Source of the DNA: Valencia hispanica
Taxonomy: Eukaryota; Chordata; Actinopteri; Cyprinodontiformes; Valenciidae
NCBI GenBank assembly: GCA_963556495.2
Contig: OY747713.1
Coordinates: 46,240,913 to 46,304,912, forward strand
DNA: 64,000 nt
Reading direction: 5' to 3'
Shown: piece after piece, positions 12,174 to 22,744 of the stretch
Position numbering within the stretch: position 1 is the stretch's first letter
How the letters are laid out: every line of letters begins with the position of its first letter
The notes under the pieces: generated by a model
The model's database searches: none
Told to the model about the DNA's origin: nothing
Seen by the model: the letters and a program-made list of their open reading frames with translations, nothing else
Made by a program: the position numbers and the translations under genes

Positions 12174-12991
12174 TTAATCCATCGCCTTGATGAAACTTTG
12201 TGCTTTTTTTGGCGAGTCAAACTTGTGCTCAACACCACCGTGATTCACTACCAGCGTCGATGGGTAGCGCATTCTGAAGCGGATGCCCTTGTCAATCAAA
12301 GCTTGACAGGAGGCATTAAATCCCCGTCGCTTCTCGCGGATCACGTAGGACAAATCCTGGTGTATAAAGATCCGCTGTCCATCGTGATGAAGGTCGGGGA
12401 TCGCTCTCGCTACTGCCATGACTCGTTGTTTATCTCTGGAGTTGTGGAGCTTAATTATCACCGGCCTGGGGCGAGCACCCCGCGGAGCCAGGCCGCGGTG
12501 CGCTCGTCAATTTTAATGCGGGCTTTCTCCGTAGAGCTGTTTCCCAATCCAAGTGTAGCTGGCAGCCAAGTTTCAAAAAAACGAACGGTATCCTCACCCT
12601 CTGCGCCTTCTTTCAGATTGATAATGCGGATGTTGTCGCACCTGCTGCGGTTCTCCAAATCATCCAAGCCTTTTGCCATAATCTTAATCTTCTCCTCCGC
12701 TTCAGCCAGCCTTCCTGTGAGACCAGTAACCCCGTCTTCCATATCTGCCTCCGTGACTCGTTTGGAGAGATTCTCCAGCGAGGAAGAAATCTTCTCCAGT
12801 GTCCCAGACAGTGAAGACAGTTTTTGGTCAATTACCTCACTGATATTATTTGTCACCTCACGGATGAGAGCTGCGGTATCCATCGGGAGTGAGCTATGAT
12901 CACCTGTTGTTACTAGCCTGTCAGTTTGGCTAGCAGTGGTCGTCATGGCGGCCGTTGTCTTTCGCGTCTGTATCTTTGTCTGTTTAGACAT
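12174..12991 (-). pseudogene. L1-type LINE ORF1 (RNA-binding coiled-coil protein), frameshifted
   Basis: The N-terminal part (12458-12991) starts MSKQTKIQTRKTTAAM and has a heptad-like coiled coil (IDQKLSSLSGTLEKI onward, about residues 50-115), then DDLENRSRCDNIRIINL, the hallmark start of the L1 ORF1 RRM domain. The C-terminal domain continues in another frame (12174-12461: IIKLHNSRDKQRVM, IFIHQDLS, REKRRGFNASCQALIDKGI). One frameshift near 12460 separates them. Lies just upstream of ORF2 in the usual L1 order, with about 540 bp between. The family packages its own RNA; this copy cannot make the full protein. Confidence 0.9.
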
Positions 12992-13161
12992 TACTTGTTT
13001 TCCACCAAGCGTATTTAGCGATGTTGTATACTCCTTAGACTCTCTGTCAGTAATTTAAACCAGACTGTTGACAGTAATGTGCATTATACCATGGAGATTA
13101 AAGGTGGGAGCGGGAGCATAGTGAAAACACGTCTTCTAGCCAGCCATCTTCACCGGAAGTC
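12992..13161 (-). promoter_or_regulatory. 5' UTR of the L1-type LINE
   Basis: Read on the minus strand it begins ACTTCCGGTGAAGATGGCTG (plus strand about 13142-13161), a start typical of many L1-type 5' UTRs, and leads 170 bases later to the ORF1 ATG. LINEs of this group carry an internal promoter here; that role is known for the family and not shown by the sequence. Confidence 0.6.
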
Positions 13162-13637
13162 CCATTGTTGTTGTATTTTTATATCCATTGTTGTGTGATG
13201 TGGTTGTGTAGTTCTTAGTTCACGATGTTTGGTTTGTTTTGTCGAAGTTCCTTTTTCGTTTTTTTTCCCCTCTCTTTGCCGTCCTTTGGGTATGGAGGCA
13301 GACTTCAGTGTTTTCCTGTGTTTTCTTTGTTCCCCTTCCTCTCTTGTATTTTCAACTCACCCTCTCTCATGACTTTTTGTTTCCTACTTCTCTTCTTCAT
13401 CTTCTTTCTTTCTTCCCCTTACTTTTCCGTCTCTGTGTCCATAACATCAGGAAATAAAACCCCTACCAATTCATTATAAAGATTTTTCACACATATATCA
13501 AGTGGAGGACTATAGCAAAAGCTGTACTGCTCCGCTTGTGAAAGTAAATCTGTTGGGCTTCTACTTGGTACTCAGACACCAATTCTGAGCTCCACACTGC
13601 CAAACAGTGTCCTGTTCTGTCTCCTGAAAAAAAAAAA
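13162..13637 (+). mobile_element. retroelement-like segment ending in poly(A)
   Basis: Pyrimidine-rich at 13250-13435, contains AATAAAA at 13453, and ends CTGTTCTGTCTCCTG plus an 11-12 base A run directly before the 14-bp target duplication. This looks like the 3' end of a plus-strand retroposon. No coding motif is seen. Confidence 0.5.
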
Positions 13638-14647
13638 AGATGTTGTTATTTGGGTTTTTCTGTTACCTCCTGGATAAGTTGTTGATGAACCCTCGGAGTA
13701 ACTTTGGTAGGCTGGCAATCCAGGGAAGGTCCTCAACTGTTCCGTGTCTTTTTCTGGATAATGGCTCTCACAGTGGTTCTCTGGTGTCTCAAAGAAGTAG
13801 GACAGATTATCTTTCACAGCACTATAAATGTGATATAGCGCTTGAAGAAGAAATAGCTTGGGCTCCTTTATAACCTGCAAACATTTTCTTAATGTCATTA
13901 ATTTTGTCTTTTACTCAAAATTTCAAATGTAACTTTTAATCAACCTAAGGGTCCAGTTTTGAGTAAAAAAATCCTTCCTGGAGTTTAAGCTACAGTCAAG
14001 GCCTTATGGGCAAAGTTGGCAGCTGTAAAAGGACAAAAAAGATGTTTACAAAGAGACAAATATTTTTCTCATCTTATGAAGGACTAAAAACTAAAACTTA
14101 TCTTCCACCTTCTTTTTCTGGTTTATTGAGACAATCCTCCAACTAAGAGGCTGCTCCCACAACAAATTTCCTTGAAAGTTTTAATAAAAGTGCACCTTCA
14201 TCTCTGTTCACCTTCAAAATGAATCCACTTTGGGTAATATTTACATCACTCGTGTTAATTAAGGCATTTATCAGGGTTTATGATGGTCTTTTAGTTTTTT
14301 ATTACTTTTTTGTTGTTATTTTATTGCGAATCTGTATGATAGACCAACACAAAGCAGTTGTGAAGAAGATGATATATGGGGTTTTGTTTTAAAAGTGGGA
14401 TCAGGAAGGTGTTTATGTATTCAGCCCCTCTGAGGCAACACTGTAGAACCAGCTTTGGCTCGATGTTTTTTACTAGCTTTTAATATCTACAGATGGAAAA
14501 TTTTCCCAAGTCTTCTTTGTAAAACGGCCCAGTCTGTCAGATTGGAATGGTGAACATCTGAGGACATCAGTTTTAAGGTCTTGTCACAAATTATCAGTTA
14601 AATGTAAGTCTAGGCCATTCTAACACTTGAATATGCTTTGATCTAAA

Positions 14648-14833
14648 CCGGGTGTGTCCAGTTCTAGGCCTCAAGCGGCCGATGTCTTGCAGGTCTTAGA
14701 TGTGTCCTTGATCCAACGCAGACCAAATTACTTCTTCATCCAGAGGCCTGGTAATGATTCAGGTGTGTTGACCCAGGGTGACATCTAAAACCCGTATGAC
14801 ACCGGCCCTTAAGGCTCGCCTATGGACACCACT
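14648..14833. mobile_element. small palindromic hAT-like MITE, 186 bp
   Basis: Flanked by a perfect 8-bp duplication GATCTAAA (14640-14647 and 14834-14841). The two halves are imperfect inverted repeats (left CCGGGTGTGTCCAGTTCTAG, right inverted AGTGGTGTCCATAGGCGAG). No coding capacity. It cuts the Tc1 consensus exactly at one GATCTAAA. Confidence 0.9.
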
Positions 14834-15038
14834 GATCTAAAGCTTCCTGTTGTATCTTTGGCTGTATGTTTAGGGTCGTTGTCCTGCTGAATGGTAAACC
14901 TCTGCCCCAGTCTCCAGTCTTCTCCAGCCTCTAGCAGGTTTTCTTCCAGGATTGTCCTGGATTAGGGTTATGTTTAGCGTCATGTTAGTTCTCTGCCATA
15001 CATAGAGTTTTTACATATAGGCTAAATAGTTTATGGTG

Positions 15039-15229
15039 GTTGGGGCATTGCGTGGCATAGTGGTTAGTGCGGGGGCCCCATGTAGGGGTCTTAGTCCTCA
15101 ATGTGGCTGTCCCGAGTTCGAATCCTGTCCTTGTGTACATTTACAGGTCTTCCCTCACTTCTCTCCCTTTCTGTATGCTATCCACTGCTGAACAAAGGCC
15201 ACTTGAGCCACAAAATCTTTTTTTTAAAT
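15039..15229 (+). mobile_element. tRNA-derived SINE with 10-bp duplication
   Basis: A box TGGCATAGTGGTTAG (15053-15067) and B box GAGTTCGAATCC (15114-15125) of pol III type, then a non-tRNA body and a T-rich end AAATCTTTTTTTTAAAT. A perfect duplication GTTTATGGTG lies at 15029-15038 and 15230-15239; it overlaps the left tip of the inverted-arm element, so the SINE came after it. Same family as the SINE at 6414-7220. Confidence 0.9.
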
Positions 15230-15710
15230 GTTTATGGTGTGTTCCGTTTGTAGTCGGGACCCCGCCTTCCGAGTTGGGAAAATCAACTGGAACTTCTCCA
15301 CTCGGAAGTCAGACTTCCCACTTGGAATGTCTGAGATATTTGGTGTGTTCCATTTACCTCGGAAGTCGTAACTCGGAGCTGATCCCGAGTAAACAGCGAT
15401 CCAGTAAACATAGTTGGATAAGTCGTGATTCCAATATGGTGATGTCCAGCTGGCCATTGTTGGTAGTATCTCCTATAAACATTGTTAAAAGCTGTACTTT
15501 CCATATGCAAAAAACACTTTTATTTTAAGTTAAGAGTTGCAGGCTCTACATGTAACATTGACACTAGACAAACTCTTACTAGTGTGTCTTGTAAAATCAA
15601 CATGTTTTCACCACAACTTACTGTTGTTGAGACAATGAGCCATATTAAAAGTCAAAGTCAGAGCATGAAAAAAATCCCCAACTTTCCAAGTGAAGTTTGA
15701 CTTCAGGGAC

Positions 15711-17794
15711 GTTCCCAGTGGCGTCGCTTGGCCTGGGCATTCCTGGCTCTAGCCCCGAACATTTCTCCTCAAGCCCTGAATGCTTTTTCTTTCTTTTCAC
15801 CCCAGAAAGAATAAGTTTACATTAACTGAGCCGCCCTATGACATTAATGAAGAAGGTGTTTTGTAATTCCCTGGCTTCGGTGAATGCAACAGAGGCACGA
15901 CGGTATGACCGATCAGAGAAGAGTTGTGCGGGGAATCTTCCGTGTCTTATTAGCTGACAGCCCGGTGTTTATTATAACCTCTAGAGCGGTCCTGACAGAA
16001 AATGGACATCAGATGATTTTTGACAGAAATAAGAGGGACTATTCTTTAGTTGCGATGGCTGGCATACTTTATGTCTTCAAATTATATGAACATTAGGCAG
16101 ATTCAAAGTAGTGTTTGCAAAAACACGCATCAGAATCAAACAGAGACTCAGAGATTACTGAGGATCTTTCTTTAAATCAGCAGGGTAGCTCTCAGTCGCA
16201 GAACCCGGGAAAGGCGGAAGCAGGAGGCAGAGCCGACGTGGACCTTGAAGGAGCAGATGGAACGATCGGTGAAGCTCTTCGAGTAACGGGAAGACGACGA
16301 TCAGGGAGGAGTTCAGGATTGGCAGGCCAGATGACTGAACGAGGATGAGGTGAGTGAGAGCTGTTTAAATCAGAGGGGCTTTAGCCAATGACTGAAGAGT
16401 AGCACAGGTGGAGGTGAGTGGAGTAGATGATCTCCTGACAACATGTCAGTCAGACAAAACCTTTGGACATTATGGACCGACGAGCGTTGGTCTTCATCTC
16501 ACCTTTGATCTGTGTCTCACTATGGCTCTTCATCACCCCAGATTCTTCATTGCAAGCTTTCTCCCAGCCTGTAACTGGCTGCTTGCTTTTAGCAGCACCA
16601 GAACTTTCTGCACAAAACTCCAAAACAGAGACTTTTCTATTTATTAATGTGAGTCAGACCCTCTGTGTTTAACCCAATGAAGTTTGTCTAATTCCGTAAG
16701 TCTTATTCAAAATGATTATTGGTAATAATGCTTGAGTAATAACGCTTATGTAAGCCTAAAAATACTTAATTCAGACTGCTGAGCAGGGGTGTATCTATGA
16801 AGTTTTTGAAGAGGGCTAAATGGGGGCCAGTGATGATCTTGGGGTGTCACTCTAAAATAAAAGCGGGGCTGTAATTAAAAGGGGGCGGGGCCTAGACTGA
16901 GTGACAGACATCAGAATCACAACATGGGGGTTTAAAGATTTATGTAAATATAACACTTAAAATCCATTAATAATTCTAACTAATTAAAGCTGTTTCTCTT
17001 TATTATCATTGATTAGACTATTATCTTCACAAGAAGTGATAATGTAGGCATCTTCATAAATCCAGAACAGAAGGAGCTGCTTCAGAAAGCAGGGCAGGAT
17101 TAAAATCACTGACTAATCAATGAGTGATTTAAAATTTTGACCGATGATTGTCTGGGAGGAAACAAATCAGAGTATACTACCAGAATAAACTAGAATACAG
17201 CACTGATTAAATCAACAGTTTTACTTTAGTTCTGAAAGACTGCTGTCTTGACTGGGACTGAGCTGTCTTGGCCAAGGTCTTTTCTGAGTTTTCTAGTTAA
17301 AACTATAAAATTGAGCCAATGTTCCCCAAAAATAGCACTTGAATGTTAATCATGTTGCAAAGGTCGGTTCCTTTTATGATTACCTTTTGATAACATCTAT
17401 TAAGATAAAAGAAATCTGATGTCATACTTGGTTTACAGATGACCTAGATACGACAGAGATTGAGGAAAAGAGCAGCAGGCACAGAGGTTCACCATGCAAC
17501 CTGACACAGAACTAACTTTTGTGCTTGTCAGGTAAAGAAAAAAAAGAAAATAATCGTTACCTTTTGACACATTTTATCATCCTGTTTAACCTAATATTAA
17601 TATTGATTTTAGAGATCTTGTTTACATTGTCACGTTTAAGTTTGGAAATAAATACATTTTGAAGTACATATCGCTGTATTTGGCTTCAAACAAGGTGCCA
17701 CAATGCTCAAGAAAGCTTTAATAAAAGTCTTTTTTAACTGCGTAGGTTTCCCCAGATTCCTCTAAGAGAGTGTAGGTTCAGACACTAATGTTTC
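15711..17794. other. middle of the inverted-arm element, unrecognised
   Basis: Two plus-strand open frames (15884-16096, 70 residues; 16115-16348, 77 residues) show no family motif. Both edges carry related inverted words (GTGGCGTCGCTTGGCCTGG near 15719 and, inverted at about 17795-17815, GGGGCGTCTCCTGG), so the inverted homology reaches into the middle. Nothing here supports a gene. Confidence 0.4.
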
Positions 17795-18735
17795 CAGGTC
17801 CAGGAGACGCCCCTGGACGGTCCAGTTGATTTTTTTTCTCCCTCGGAAGTCAGAACTTCCAACTATAAATGGAATACACCATTTTTTTTTCTTGCGCCGA
17901 CTTCTAGTTTCAATATGGACGTTCCTCGCATCAACAATAGTAGCTGTGGTAGAAACATGGTGGAAACATTTTTATTTCACAAGACCCACTTGTAAGAGAT
18001 TGTCTAACATCAATGTTTCATGTAGAAACTCTAAACTTAACAAACCAAAAGTAGTATTTGCATATGGAAAGTACAGCTTAAAACGATGTTTGTAAGAGGT
18101 CCTACCTCTAGGCCAGCTGGGCGTCGTCATATTGGAATCCCGACTTATCCAACTACATTAACTGGAGCGCTGTTTACTCGGGTGTGATGTCAAACCCAGG
18201 TCCGAGTTTAAACTTCCGAGGTAAATGAAACGAACCATTAGGTTTTTTTATCTCACCTGACCAGATCACCTTCTTCCACATTTGCTGTGTCTCCTACATG
18301 GCTTGTGGTTTCTTCTGGCTTTCTTTCAACAATTCCTTTTTCTTGCCTCTTTACCATAAAGATCAGACTCGTAGAGTGCCTGACAAATAGTTGAACTGTG
18401 GACCGGTTCTCCAATCTGAGCTGTGGATCTCTCCTCCAGAGTTACCATGGTTATCTTGGCTGCTTCTCTGATCAATGCTCTCCTTGCCCAGTCTGTCAGT
18501 TTAGGTGGACATCCTTGTCTTGGCAGGTCATCGGGGGGTGCATCCTCTCTCCATGTTCAGACAATGAATTTGAACAGAGCTCTGTGAGATGTTTAAAGCT
18601 TGAGGGATTGTTTAAGAACCTAACTCTGCTGTAAACTTCTCCACAACGTTTTTCCAATGAAATACTTTGAAGCTCACAGTTAAAATGTGACTAAATGTAA
18701 AGTCGAGGAGTAGGAATCATTTTGTAAAGCACTGT

Positions 18736-19540
18736 GCATCCCAGTGAAACAGAAAGTGTAGTGTTAGGAGTTAGAATTAGAAGAATTAAAAACTCTGATC
18801 AGTTTTTAATAGTCAAGCAGAAATATAAAAATGCTTTAGTTCTATTTATTTATTTTAAAGAGATTATTTGGGTGCCAACAAATCGCCATCAGTGATTTTT
18901 GTTAAAAACTATTTTTTTAACATTGGATTTTTATCCTCAACTAGATCATCAAATGGCTTCAAATTAAATCTAGGATTATTCATAATCTCACACTTAGAAC
19001 ATGTTGTGGTTTTTTTTCAAGACTTTTCACTTTCTTTACCAGAGCTGCCAGTAAATGTGACCAGTAATGTGGGTGTATATGTGTGTCTTTTCAATATTGA
19101 TCCTGTGAAGGCATGGTGACCCGCCCAGAGTGTTCTCCTCCTCTACCCCCAGAGACCAGCACCAGACCCCCCACCCCCCTCACCCACGGCTAATTCATGT
19201 AGGCTCTCTTTGGTCAGACCTCTTTCTCATTTAGTAGCACAAAATTCATCACAGAGTCTCTGTCTGGTAAATAAACAGACTACATCTAAATTACATCCTT
19301 TGAGCTACTGGACCCAGACTCCCTGTGAGAGCAGGCCCGCTGCCATCCAGTGGTGGCCTTAAGTTGTCGTTCCATTAACACCGGAAACAATACTGACCCA
19401 ACCCAACAAAATAAAAGCAGACACCTAAAACTCTGATCTAATCATATAGATGGCCAAAGTTGCAAGCCCTGCTGAAAAAAACCAAACAAGATAGGTTGAC
19501 AAGTTCACCACTTCTATACATCCTAAGCAAAACCTTCATA
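18736..19540. other. unclassified sequence, nothing recognised
   Basis: An AT-rich left half and a C-rich patch at 19135-19190. No open frame over 85 residues and no repeat family that I recognise. Confidence 0.3.
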
Positions 19541-21038
19541 ATCTCAGCAAAAAAAGAAACGTCCCTTTTTCAGGACTGTGTATCTCAACAATAATGTTGT
19601 AAAAATCCAAATAACTTTACAGATCTTCATTGTAAAGGGTTTAAACAATGTTTTCCATGCATGTTTAATTAACCATAATCAATTAATTAACATGCACCTG
19701 TGGAATGGTCGTTAAGACCTTAACAGCTTACAGAAAGTAGGCATTTAAAGTCACAGTTCTAAAAACGCAGGACACTAAAGAGACTTGTCTACCGACTGTG
19801 AAAAACACCCAAAGAAAGATGCCCAGGGTCCCTGCTCATCTGCGTGAACGTGCATTAGGCATGCTGCAGGGAGGCATGAGGACTGCTGATGTGGCTAGGG
19901 CAATAAATTGCCATGTCCGCACTGTGAGACGCCTAAGACAGCGCTACAGGGAGACAGGAAGGACAGCTGATCATGCTCGCAGTGGAAGACCACGTGTAAC
20001 AACACCTGCACAGGATCGGTACATCCGAATATCACACCTGCATGACAGGTACAGGATGGCCACAACAACTGCCTGAGTCACACCAGGCACACAATCCCTC
20101 CATCAGTGCTCAGACTGTCCGCTATAGGCTGAGAGAGGCTGGACTGAGGGCTTGTAGGCCTGTTGTAAGGCAGGTCCTTACCAGACATCACCAGCAACAA
20201 CGCCGCCTATGGGCACAAACCCACCTTCACTTGACCAGACAGGAGTGGCAAAAAGTGCTCTTCACTGATGAGTCACGGTTTTATCTCACCAGGGGTGATG
20301 GACGGATTTGTGTTTATCGTCAAAGGAATGAGCGTTACACCGAGGCCTGTACCCTGGAGCGGGATTGATTTGGAGGTGGGGGGTCCGTCTGGTCTGGTCA
20401 TGGTTTTATATCACATCACCATCGGACTGAGCTTGTTGTCATTGCAGGCAATCTCAATGCCTTGCGGTACAGGGACGACATCCTCCTACCTCATGTGGTA
20501 CCCTTTATGCATGCTCATCCGGACATGATCCTCCAGCAGGACAATGCCACCAGCCATACTGCTCGTTCTGTGCGTGAGTTTCTGCATGACAGCAATGTCA
20601 GTGTTCTGCCATGGCCAGTGAAGAGCCCGGATCTCAATCCCATTGAGCACGTCTGGGACCTGTTGGATCGCAGGGTGAGGGCTAGGGCCATTCCCCCCAG
20701 AAATGTCCAGGAACTTGCAAGTGCCTTGGTGGAAGAGTGGGGTAACATCTCACAGCAAGAACTGACAAATCTGGTCCAGTCTATGAGGAGGAGATGCACT
20801 GCAGTACTTCAAGCAGCTGGTGGCCACACCAGATACTGACTGGTACTTTGGATTTTGAGCCTCCCTTCATTCAAGGACACATTATTCTATTTCTGTTAGT
20901 CACATGTCTGTGAACCATTTTTAGTTTATGTCTTATGGTGTTGACTCTTTTAGTGTTCATACAAATATTTACACACATTAAGTTTACTGAAAGTAAAAAC
21001 AGTTGAAAGTCAGAGGATGTTTCTTTTTTTGCTGAGTT
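19541..21038 (+). mobile_element. Tc1-like DD34E transposon, nearly full length
   Basis: Terminal inverted repeats match for 18 bases: CTCAGCAAAAAAAGAAAC at 19543-19560 and its inverse GTTTCTTTTTTTGCTGAG at 21019-21036. One transposase gene, damaged, fills the middle. Length of about 1.5 kb is normal for Tc1. This is the best preserved DNA transposon of the window. Confidence 0.92.
19798..20839 (+). pseudogene. Tc1 transposase (DD34E), one frameshift and one stop
   Basis: The protein cuts and pastes its own element through the terminal repeats. Start: MPRVPAHLRERALGML at 19819 is the usual family start; an in-frame ATG lies at 19798. N-terminal paired-type helix-turn-helix DNA-binding region (ALGMLQGGMRTADVARAI, then VRRLRQRYRETG and the GRPR hook RSGRPRVTT) in one frame to about 20060. 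A frameshift follows, then SAQTVRYRLREAGLRA. The catalytic core is complete: LFTDESRF (first D), QQDNATSH (second D) and SPDLNPIEHVW (E), with 34 residues between second D and E. A TGA at 20366-20368 follows TLERD, where an Arg codon is usual. Only two defects, so it is a recent death; both are visible in the sequence. Confidence 0.92.
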
Positions 21039-21089
21039 TAGTTTGAAAGCGACACTATTATGCCAAACATTTTTGCTCATTAATCTTCA

Positions 21090-21965
21090 CATATGTATGA
21101 CCTTGAGTTTCATCCTAATCTTAATCTATAGATTTAAATAAGATGAGAGCTTCATCTTTTCTGGGAAGGGTTTCCACAAGGGTTTTTATAAAAAGGAAGG
21201 GTTTTTACAAAAAGTTGTGACGATCCTTCCAAAGTATAATTGTGAGGTCAGACACTGATGTTGGACAAGAACACCTTGCTCACGGTCTCCTCTCTAATTC
21301 ATAAGGTCAGGGCTCTATTCAGGTCAGCAAATTTCTTCCATACCAAACCTACTCATCCATGTCTTTGCGGACCTTGCTCTGAGCTCTGGTCCACAGTCAT
21401 GTTGGAACAGGAGGCGGGGCATCCACAAACTTTTTCGACAAAGTTGGGAACGGCCTACAATGTCCTAGTATGCTGAAGCATTAAAGTCTCCTTTCACTTG
21501 GACTGAGGGGCTGCATCCAACTTCTGAAGAACAGTTCCACACTATAATCATCTCTCCACCAAACTTTACACTTGGCACAATGTAGCCAGACAAGCAGCAT
21601 TCTTCTGGCAGCTGCCAAACCCAGACTGGTTTGTTGGATCATCAGACAGAAAGGTGTGATTCATCTCTCCAGAGAACACATTTCCTCTGCTGTATTTTTC
21701 AGTGTCAGTGGGCTTTACTCCACTGCATCCAATACCTGTCATTCCACTTGATGCTAGGCTTGGATGCAGCTGCTTGGCCATGGAAACCTATCCCGTGAAG
21801 CTCTCTATGAACTCTTCTTGAGTTAATCTGATGGCCACAGGAAGTTTGGAGGACTGTTGCTAATGACTGTGAAACAGTGCACCTCAGTATCCACTTATCT
21901 TTCATGCTGAAAATGGCATTTGATGTGCATGCCTCTGTCACAGTACCAAATTTCAGTTTGACTGA
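21090..21965 (-). mobile_element. Tc1-type relic of another family
   Basis: Minus-strand broken frames follow Tc1 transposase order: QSLATVLQTSCGHQINSRRV-like DNA-binding part (21705-21941), then near 21630-21660 SNKPVWVWQLPEE, and near 21560 VKFGGEMIIVW, the usual ..FGGGGIMVWG block. The 5' end of the element (about 21960) and its plus-side tail (about 21090) are poorly defined. Unrelated in detail to the 19.5-kb element. Confidence 0.8.
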
Positions 21966-22079
21966 ACTTTAACTTTGACTGTGACTACGGACGGAGCTCT
22001 GGGAAGGCAAAATTCTACATTCCCACAATACCAAGCTTGTGTTTTCTGCCATGCAGAGCAAGGGTCATAGCACTTTGTC

Positions 22080-22430
22080 TCCATCCATCCATCGTCTCAT
22101 TTCCATGGAATGGCTGGTCGAAATCGGTACGTTAATTTGTCTGTTTCCATTATAAAACCGCTCCACTCCTATGACAATGTACGGTACAGTTAGGGCGGAG
22201 CTACTGGCGTCACACAACACATTGATTGGGGGGTGCAGAAAAACATCACTGCTGGCGATGAGTATAAGACATACCAATGTGTCTTTACACTATGATGGCA
22301 TGTTAGGCATTTGGGTTTAACCCTGCCTACCTAGTGAGAGTCCAACTGGCGGTGGAAATGCTCTCTTTAATATGATGGACCATTAAATGGCGTACCGAAA
22401 TGTATAACGCTCAGTGGCTAAACATACTAA
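22080..22430. mobile_element. possible MITE with GCTCAGTGG/CATTTCCATGG ends
   Basis: CTCATTTCCATGGAATGG near 22094 and AACGCTCAGTGG near 22418 resemble the inverted ends of the larger element at 30595-31712 (CGTTTCCATTGAGCGGTA and CCCTCAGTGGAAACGAGG). Internal words such as CGGTACGTTAA and TGTACGGTACAG fit that family. The borders are uncertain. Confidence 0.4.
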
Positions 22431-22744
22431 AAGGTGATTTATATTCCCTTATAGTACTGTGTCAGCAAATCAGCTGTCAGACTTTATTTGGTGATCCTGT
22501 ATAATACTGTAAAATAATCAATAAATCATGAAAACTTATATTTTCATTTAAAAAAACTAATAAAGATTGCTGCACTTAAAATAGCATTAATTTTAATTAT
22601 AAGGTGAATAAATATTTAGACTGAGTTCTTGGATTGTGGCCCTTTTGCCCTTCCGTATTGCAAACACTAGGACCTCTATTTCCATCTCTTATTTTTTAAG
22701 CAAACACTTTTTTGTGGTTTTCTGTAAAGTGATGCAGTTATTTG

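Larger units (their letters stand above)
7307..13637. mobile_element. 6.3-kb LINE composite inserted in the Tc1 relic
   Basis: The whole block is flanked by a perfect 14-bp duplication AGATGTTGTTATTT (7293-7306 and 13638-13651). It holds a GC-rich block (7307-7800), a minus-strand L1-type LINE (about 7801-13161) and a 476-bp segment (13162-13637) that ends in a plus-strand A run (13627-13637) right at the duplication. The A run points to a plus-strand retroelement, whereas the L1 is on the minus strand. Either an L1 landed inside an older plus-strand element, or the GC-rich block is the L1 3' UTR and the right segment is extra. The sequence does not settle this. Confidence 0.75.
3362..14071 (-). 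mobile_element. Tc1/mariner relic split into four pieces by later insertions
   Basis: Decayed Tc1-type transposase element on the minus strand. Outer ends resemble each other inverted (AAAAATATTTGCCTCC at 3366 and GACAAATATTTTTCTC at 14055). The pieces are 3362-4032, 6267-6413, 7238-7306 and 13638-14071; read together they follow a common teleost Tc1 order, for example the stretch before 4020 reads on the minus strand as the conserved KYGGGSV-like block. The gaps are filled by a hAT element (4033-6266), a SINE (6414-7220) and a LINE composite (7307-13637), each with its own target duplication. The transposase is beyond repair by stops and indels. Family assignment rests on recognised consensus words, not on a search. 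Confidence 0.8.
15034..18237. mobile_element. inverted-arm (foldback, Harbinger-like) element flanked by TTA
   Basis: Ends TGGTGTGTTCC (left, restored after the SINE) and GAAACGAACCA (right, ending 18237), flanked by TTA at 15031-15033 and 18238-18240, the target length of PIF/Harbinger elements. Left arm 15234-15710 and right arm 17795-18237 are inverted copies of one another: shared words include TTTACCTCGGAAGT, CCCGAGTAAACAGCG, TAGTTGGATAAGTCG, TTCCAATATG and AAGCTGTACTTTCCATATGC. The TIR-like word TGGTGTRTTCCATTTA also recurs inside each arm, so the arms are themselves built from short MITE units. The 2-kb middle (15711-17794) has no recognisable transposase. Confidence 0.75.
14200..18735 (-). 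mobile_element. second Tc1 relic, split by three insertions
   Basis: Minus-strand Tc1-type element of the family whose end reads ACAGTGC..TTG; the right end is at about 18735 (reverse of ACAGTGCTTTACAAAATG). The left part (14200-15033) ends TAGGCTAAATAGT and the right part (18238-18735) resumes TTTATCTCACCTGACCAGAT, the next words of the transposase consensus. Inserted material: MITE 14648-14833, inverted-arm element 15034-18237, and SINE 15039-15229. Pieces of the same family lie at 34280-35090, 37629-37760, 41215-41480, 50492-50805 and 61248-61560. Confidence 0.85.

Noticed and set aside
15039..15229. Possible tRNA gene
   Set aside because: A and B boxes are present but the body, tail and target duplication show a SINE. 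The same applies to 7118-7220, 38036, 39484 and 45985.
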